Below, piece after piece: positions 59,618-64,000 of a stretch of DNA of 64,000 nt; position 1 is the first letter of the stretch, and every line of letters starts with the position of its first letter. The notes under the pieces were generated by a model. It was not told the DNA's origin and searched no databases. It was given only the letters and a program-made list of their open reading frames with translations. The stretch comes from Streptomonospora mangrovi (GTDB lineage Bacteria > Actinomycetota > Actinomycetes > Streptosporangiales > Streptosporangiaceae): contig NZ_JAJAQC010000024.1 in NCBI RefSeq assembly GCF_027604915.1, forward strand, positions 1 to 64,000, given 5' to 3'. Position numbers and translations under genes: made by a program.

Positions 59618-60286
59618 ATGTGGTACGACGCGGCGCGGGTGGTCAGTGCGCGGGTGGGGCACGTGCTGTACCGGCCGACCATCGAGGGGCTGGCCAACAT
59701 CCCCGCCGACGGCCCGGTCATCCTCGCCGCCAACCACCTGTCCTTCTGCGACAGCGTGGTGATCCCGCTCGCCGTGCCCCGGCGGGTGCGGTTCCTCGCC
59801 AAGGCGGAGTACTTCACCGGGACGGGCGTGAAGGGCCGCATGTCGCGCGCCGCGTTCACCGCGCTGGGCGCGGTGCCGGTGCGGCGCGGCACCGGCCGCG
59901 AGGCCGTCGACGCCCTCGAACTGGGTCTGCGCTGCCTCAAGGACGGCGGCGTGTTCTCGATCTATCCCGAGGGCACCCGGTCGCCCGACGGCCGGCTCTA
60001 CCGGGGCCGCACCGGGGTGGCGCACCTGGCGCTGACCTCGGGGGCGCCGGTGGTGCCGGTGGGGCTCATCGGCACCGAGCGCATCCAGCCGATCGGCGCG
60101 CGCCTGCCCCGGATCAGCCCGATCACGGTGCGGTTCGGCGCGCCGCTGGACTTCTCCACCGGCTATGACCACCTCAAGACCGGCCGGGCGCGCCGCCAGG
60201 TGACCGACGAGATCATGGCGGCCATCCAGCGCCTCACCGGTCAGGAGGAGGCCGGCGTCTACAACGAGCGCTCCCAGGAGGGCTGA
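59618..60286 (+). CDS. plsC: 1-acyl-sn-glycerol-3-phosphate acyltransferase-like protein
   Basis: A 222-residue membrane-associated acyltransferase of the PlsC/LPLAT type. Block I is ILAANHLSFCDSVVIPLA (NHxxxxD; the canonical His is followed by LSFCD), block II RFLAKAEYFTG, block III IYPEGTRSPDGRLYRGRTGV, and block IV VPVGLIG. It acylates lysophosphatidate or related lysolipids at the cytoplasmic membrane. GGGGGAGA precedes the ATG. A hairpin follows the stop. Confidence 0.9.
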   Translation: MWYDAARVVSARVGHVLYRPTIEGLANIPADGPVILAANHLSFCDSVVIPLAVPRRVRFLAKAEYFTGTGVKGRMSRAAFTALGAVPVRRGTGREAVDALELGLRCLKDGGVFSIYPEGTRSPDGRLYRGRTGVAHLALTSGAPVVPVGLIGTERIQPIGARLPRISPITVRFGAPLDFSTGYDHLKTGRARRQVTDEIMAAIQRLTGQEEAGVYNERSQEG

Positions 60287-60302
60287 GGCCGCCGGGCCGG
60301 GA

Positions 60303-60321
60303 CCCCGCGCGGCACGCGGGG
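60303..60321. terminator. hairpin between convergent genes
   Basis: CCCCGCG-CGGCA-CGCGGGG, 16 bases after the acyltransferase stop. A second GC-rich stem, CCCGGCGG/CCGCCGGG, follows at about 60342-60360. Confidence 0.55.
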
Positions 60322-60360
60322 CGCGAGGCGCGAGGCGGAGCCCGGCGGGCGCCGCCGGGG

Positions 60361-61887
60361 TCAGCCGGCGCTGGGCAGCCGCTCGGCCAGCCACGCCTCG
60401 ACGTCGTCGGCGCTGCGCGGCAGGGCCGAGGACAGCACGCGGTTGCCCTCGGCGGTCACCAGGACGTCGTCCTCGATGCGCACGCCGATACCGCGCAGTT
60501 CCTCGGGCACGGTGAGGTCGTCGGCCTGGAAGTACAGACCGGGTTCGACGGTGAGGACCATGCCCGGTTCGAGGTCGCCGTAGAGGTGGACCTCGGTGCG
60601 GGCCTTGGCGCAGTCGTGGACGTCGAGGCCGAGCATGTGCCCGGTGCCGTGCAGGGTGTAGCGCCGCTGGAGGCCGAGTTCGACCACCCGGTCCACCGGC
60701 CCCTCCAGCAGCCCCCAGGCCACCAGCCCCTCGGCCAGCACGCGCTGGGCGACCTCGTGGTACTCGGTGAAGGGCCGCCCCGGGGCGACCACCGCGAGCG
60801 CGGCCTCCTGGGCGGCGTAGACGAGGTCGTAGACCCGACGCTGCACCGGGGTGAACCGGCCCGAGACGGGCAGGGTGCGGGTGACGTCGGCGGTGTAGAG
60901 GGTGGTGGTCTCCACGCCGGCGTCGAGCAGCAGCAGGTCGCCGGCGCGCACAGGGCCGTCGTTGCGGGTCCAGTGCAGGGTGGTGGCGTGCGGGCCGGAG
61001 GCGGCGATGGTGCCGTAGCCGACGTCGTTGCCCTCGACCCGGGCACGCAGGAAGAACGTGCCCTCGATGTAGCGCTCGGAGGTGGCCTGGGCCTTGGGCA
61101 GGACCGCCGCGACGTCGCCGAACCCCAGCACGGTGGAGTCGACCGCCCGCTGGAGCTGGGCGACCTCCCACTCGTCCTTGACCAGCCGCTGGTCGTGCAG
61201 GGCGATGGCCAGTTCCTCGTCGCGCTCGGCGGGGTCGCCGAGGTCGGCGGCGCCCTCGGGCCGCGCCAGGCCGGCCGCGACCGCCTCCAGGGCGGGGTCG
61301 TGGCCGCGCAGGACGCGGGTGGGCGCGGGCGGCGCGGCGCGCAGGACATCGGCCAGTTCGCGGACGTCGTGGGTGGCCAGGCCCAGGAGTTGGGACGCCT
61401 CGCCCAGGCTGTTGCGCCGCCCGGTCCACAGTTCGCCGTGGCCGTCGAGCCAGAACTCGCCGTTGTCGCGGTTGGAGCGCGGGCGCAGGTACACGGTGGT
61501 GTCGTGGCCGCCGCCGGGCCGGGGCTCGAACACCAGGCAGCCGTCGTCGGACTGGTCGCCGGTGAGGTAGACGTAGTCGCAGGAGGCGCGGAAGGGGTAC
61601 TCGGTGTCGTTGGAGCGGGTCTTGAGGCTGCCGGAGGGGATGATCAGGCGCTCGCCGGGGAAGCGCGCGCTGAGGGCGGCGCGGCGCTTGGCGGTGTAGG
61701 CGGCCTGCTCCAGGGGTTCGAGGTCGCGGATCTCGGTGTCGGCCCAGCCGGTGCGCATCCAGGCGGCCAGTTCGTCGGACACGTTCTGGGCCTGGCCGTT
61801 CTTGCGGGGCGTGAACACCGGAGTCTCGGGGACCTCGGAGGCGGCGCGCTCCTGGGCCTGGGGACGGGTGCTGCGGTGCTCACTCAC
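60361..61887 (-). CDS. pepP: Xaa-Pro aminopeptidase (M24B)
   Basis: A 508-residue metalloprotease that removes the residue before proline. After an N-terminal creatinase-like domain come all five metal ligands: Asp in LLLLDAGVETTTLYTADVTR (both Asp), His in TLHGTGHMLGLDVHD, Glu in LTVEPGLYFQ and Glu in GVRIEDDVLVT. The first 45 residues form a disordered leader. GTG 61887 begins the protein. Isolated, convergent with plsC-like gene. Confidence 0.95.
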   Translation of the reverse strand: MSEHRSTRPQAQERAASEVPETPVFTPRKNGQAQNVSDELAAWMRTGWADTEIRDLEPLEQAAYTAKRRAALSARFPGERLIIPSGSLKTRSNDTEYPFRASCDYVYLTGDQSDDGCLVFEPRPGGGHDTTVYLRPRSNRDNGEFWLDGHGELWTGRRNSLGEASQLLGLATHDVRELADVLRAAPPAPTRVLRGHDPALEAVAAGLARPEGAADLGDPAERDEELAIALHDQRLVKDEWEVAQLQRAVDSTVLGFGDVAAVLPKAQATSERYIEGTFFLRARVEGNDVGYGTIAASGPHATTLHWTRNDGPVRAGDLLLLDAGVETTTLYTADVTRTLPVSGRFTPVQRRVYDLVYAAQEAALAVVAPGRPFTEYHEVAQRVLAEGLVAWGLLEGPVDRVVELGLQRRYTLHGTGHMLGLDVHDCAKARTEVHLYGDLEPGMVLTVEPGLYFQADDLTVPEELRGIGVRIEDDVLVTAEGNRVLSSALPRSADDVEAWLAERLPSAG

Positions 61888-62045
61888 GGTGGTGCCTCCT
61901 GACCTGGAAAAACCGGACGGGCGGGAGCGCCGGCGGCGCCCCTGCCTTCCATCCTAGGGCGGAGGTCCACGGCCGGTCCGGCGCGCGGCGCGGCCTGTGG
62001 ACAACCGGGTGCGGACGGCGGAGGGCGGCCCTCACCGGTCCGCGC

Positions 62046-62786
62046 TCACGCCGGGTCGGGCAGGAGGGCTTCGACGTAGGCGCCCAGGACGGTGCGGAGT
62101 TCGCGGCAGGAGTCGGGGCGGCGCACGCCCTCGGCGTCGACGGCGTGCCACAGCAGGGCGGCCAGGACGCGCACGTAGACCTCGGCGGCCGGGGCGCAGC
62201 GGTCGGGGGCCACGCCCGCGCCCGCGAACGCCTTCTCGACGCGGTGGGCGATCGCCGCCTGCATGGACGCGGCGATCTCGGTGAGGTCGCGGGAGGGGAA
62301 CACCGGGCACAGCAGCGGCCGGACGCCGGGGTGGGCTGCGGTGTAGTCGATGACGCCCTCGACCACCGCGCCGTGGACGGTGCGCAGGTTGGCGCCCACG
62401 GCCGCGCTCGCGGAGGCGCTCGCGGTGCCGGGGGCGTCGGCGGGCGCGGAGAGGCGGGCGGACGCAGCCTCGGCGGGATCGGCGGGGCCGGTGGGTTCAG
62501 TGGGGACTGTGAGGGCGGGGTGGCCCGCGGCGGCGCCCGAGGCGGCCGCGGTGACCTGGTCCAGCGCGGCCAGGTGGCGCGCGGCGACGGCGTCCAGCAG
62601 CGCCCGCTTGTGCGGGAAGAACTGGTAGAGCGACCCGATGGAGGTCTCGGCCCGGGCCGCGATGCTCCTGGTGCTGGCGGAGTCGTAGCCGACCTCGGCG
62701 AACTCCGCCTCGGCCGCCTCGACCAGCCGTTCGACCCGCGCCCGGCTGCGCCGCTGCGCCGGTGTCCGCCTTAGTGAGCCGTCCAC
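62046..62786 (-). CDS. TetR-family regulator
   Basis: A 246-residue TetR protein. Its helix-turn-helix is VGYDSASTRSIAARAETSIG followed by SLYQFFPHKRALLDAVA. The C-terminal domain contains an unusual Ala/Ser/Pro-rich insert (about 95-140) before VHGAVVEGVIDYTAAHPGVR, and ends in LAALLWHAVDAEGV, as in TetR_C_17-like members. GTG 62786 follows GGGAGGG. No target gene is apparent; the nearest are the pepP-like gene (158 bases downstream on the same strand) and DUF3099. Confidence 0.9.
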   Translation of the reverse strand: MDGSLRRTPAQRRSRARVERLVEAAEAEFAEVGYDSASTRSIAARAETSIGSLYQFFPHKRALLDAVAARHLAALDQVTAAASGAAAGHPALTVPTEPTGPADPAEAASARLSAPADAPGTASASASAAVGANLRTVHGAVVEGVIDYTAAHPGVRPLLCPVFPSRDLTEIAASMQAAIAHRVEKAFAGAGVAPDRCAPAAEVYVRVLAALLWHAVDAEGVRRPDSCRELRTVLGAYVEALLPDPA

Positions 62787-63080
62787 CGCCGCCCTCCCCT
62801 CTCGCGGACTCCGCCGCGTCCCTTGACATTCCCGCCGATTTCTGCGCACAGCGCGCGTCGAGCGATCGTACCGAAGGGCGCCGACAGAACCGGCGGAGGC
62901 GAAAAGGGCGGGTGGAAGGGCAGGGCGGGAGGAGGCACCGGGCCGTCGCGGACGGGGCGCGGGTGCGGCCGGGGCGCTCAGGCTCAGGCGCTCACGGGAC
63001 CCGGCGCCGACGCCGGCGCCGCCCCGATGGGACGCCCGCGACGCGAGCGGTCTGGGCGCCCGCTGCCTCGGCCCGAACCC

Positions 63081-63302
63081 CTAGCGCTCGGCGTTGGGGC
63101 CGTACCCGGCGTCGTGGTCGCGCGGGTCGTCGGGGTCGGCGGTGTTGCCGATGATGACCGCGATGGGCGGCAGCACCATGGCCACCGCGCACATGGCCAG
63201 CGCCCAGCCCGAGCCGAGCAGGTAGTACACCGGCAGCGACCCGCCGAACAGGACCAGGCAGGTGCCCATCAGCCACGCGTAGCGGCGCACGCGCCGTTTC
63301 AT
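63081..63302 (-). CDS. DUF3099 membrane protein
   Basis: A 73-residue protein: basic N-terminus MKRRVRRYAWLMGTC, two membrane helices (LVLFGGSLPVYYLLGSGWAL and MCAVAMVLPPIAVIIGNTA) and a polar tail ADPDDPRDHDAGYGPNAER. This is the DUF3099 pattern common in actinobacteria, of unknown function. Gap 62787-63080 upstream of the TetR gene and downstream of this one shows no gene. Confidence 0.85.
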   Translation of the reverse strand: MKRRVRRYAWLMGTCLVLFGGSLPVYYLLGSGWALAMCAVAMVLPPIAVIIGNTADPDDPRDHDAGYGPNAER

Positions 63303-63627
63303 GCCTCAAGCCTAGTCACCCGGCCAAGGGCGCGGCGGCTCCCTCGGCACCGGCGGAGCGCCGGGGCGCGGCCGGGCGGCGGGCGGGGCCGTGGAGCCCG
63401 CGGAACCCGGCCGCCAGGTCGCGCTGCCCGAGGGCGCGACGGTCGGCCGCGAGCGGCTCACCTGCGTGCTCACCTCACTGCCGGGAGGGGCCGGCGCGGC
63501 CGGGGATCGGCGGGTCGGCGGGCGTTCACCGCCTTGACGCCGCAGCGTCCAACCAACGTCCCGACCGACCGGTATGCGAGGGGGTAGCGTGGCCCTTCCC
63601 GCAACCCCGACGGCAGGAGGCGGACAC
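63303..63627. other. 325-base divergent spacer
   Basis: GC-rich spacer between DUF3099 and the alpha/beta hydrolase. It has no credible gene. TTGACG near 63533 and TAGCGT near 63586 resemble promoter boxes but are not correctly spaced with each other. Confidence 0.4.
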
Positions 63628-64000
63628 ATGGGCCCCACCCTCGCACCCGACACCCAGGCGCTCACCCTGCGCCGAGGCGACCTCGTCTTCGACGCGCTGG
63701 CGGCCGGACCCGCCGACGGGCCGCTGGTGCTGTTCCTGCACGGCTTCCCCGAGTTCGCCACCTGCTGGCGCGAGGAACTGGCGGCGTGCTCCCGGGCGGG
63801 CTTCCGCGCGGTGGCCGTGGACCAGCGCGGCTACTCCCCCGGCGCGCGCCCGGCCGACACCGCCGCCTACGCCGTGCCCGAACTGGTCGGCGACGTCCTG
63901 GCCTTCGCCGACGCGCTGGGGGCCGAGCGGTTCCACCTGGTGGGCCACGACTGGGGCGGCGTGGTGGCCTGGCCCACGGCGGCGCACCACCCCGAGCGGG
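63628..64000 (+). CDS. alpha/beta hydrolase (partial at right edge)
   Basis: The first 124 residues of an alpha/beta-fold hydrolase of the epoxide hydrolase/haloalkane dehalogenase group. The oxyanion motif is [33 protein letters not shown] and the nucleophile elbow [12 protein letters not shown] (Asp nucleophile, GHDWGG) identify the group. AGGAGG precedes ATG 63628. The gene runs off the window, so the lid and the catalytic His are not seen. Confidence 0.92.
   Translation, partial: MGPTLAPDTQALTLRRGDLVFDALAAGPADGPLVLFLHGFPEFATCWREELAACSRAGFRAVAVDQRGYSPGARPADTAAYAVPELVGDVLAFADALGAERFHLVGHDWGGVVAWPTAAHHPER

Noticed and set aside
1-64000. CRISPR arrays, PKS/NRPS clusters, restriction-modification genes
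   Set aside because: No evenly spaced direct repeats and no such enzymes were seen; erm alone does not indicate a macrolide cluster.

Overview
The window is about 75% G+C with strong G/C bias at third codon positions, frequent GTG starts, GGAGG-type ribosome binding sites, many GTGA/ATGA overlaps and several apparently leaderless starts (a TANNNT box 6-8 bases before the start codon). Together with the gene content (ECF sigma factors of the SigG and SigC types, DUF2277, DUF3099, Erm, SWIM/SNF2 pair) this points to a chromosomal segment of a filamentous actinomycete, most likely a member of the Nocardiopsaceae; the genus is an inference.

Layout. 1-0.1 kb: the tail of an IS110-type transposase. 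0.3-9.2 kb: a secreted protein, a NarL-type two-component pair, two small membrane proteins (one with a cysteine-rich tail), a degenerate adenylate-forming enzyme and two divergent MFS exporters around a palindromic operator. 9.2-14.4 kb: a DUF3037/HipA-like kinase pair facing a nucleotidyltransferase, two unknown proteins, and an Erm 23S rRNA methyltransferase preceded by a short leader ORF and hairpins that look like drug-responsive attenuation. 14.6-22 kb: SNF2 helicase plus SWIM protein, an 872-residue orphan, an ACT protein and an acetyltransferase. 22-36 kb: regulator-rich accessory DNA (cold-shock protein, SigG-like and SigC-like sigma factors, two TetR, HxlR, MarR and XRE regulators, each beside the enzyme or transporter it probably controls), and a frameshifted CPBP protease. 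36-43 kb: metabolic and hydrolytic singletons (flavin monooxygenase, HhH protein, beta-lactamase-like serine hydrolase, sulfotransferase, homocysteine methyltransferase, ThuA-like protein).

43.2-48.7 kb holds the most unusual pair: a right-handed beta-helix protein fused to two CbbX/EccA-type AAA+ modules, meeting tail to tail a von Willebrand A domain fused to an ADP-ribosylglycohydrolase. 49-64 kb contains a CoA-transferase, a TauE/SafE exporter, a PF14907-like nucleotidyltransferase, a Gfo/Idh oxidoreductase, a LysR/threonine-dehydratase pair, an acyltransferase, Xaa-Pro aminopeptidase, a TetR regulator, DUF3099 and an alpha/beta hydrolase cut by the right edge.

Non-coding structure matters here. 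A repeat with the core CTTTATGACGTAGATTC occurs at 31.17, 50.72 and 56.15 kb; the last two copies extend over about 200 bases, share a hairpin with one compensatory base-pair change, and lie in long gene-free gaps (0.7 and 1.7 kb). No tRNA, rRNA, CRISPR array or intact insertion sequence was seen.
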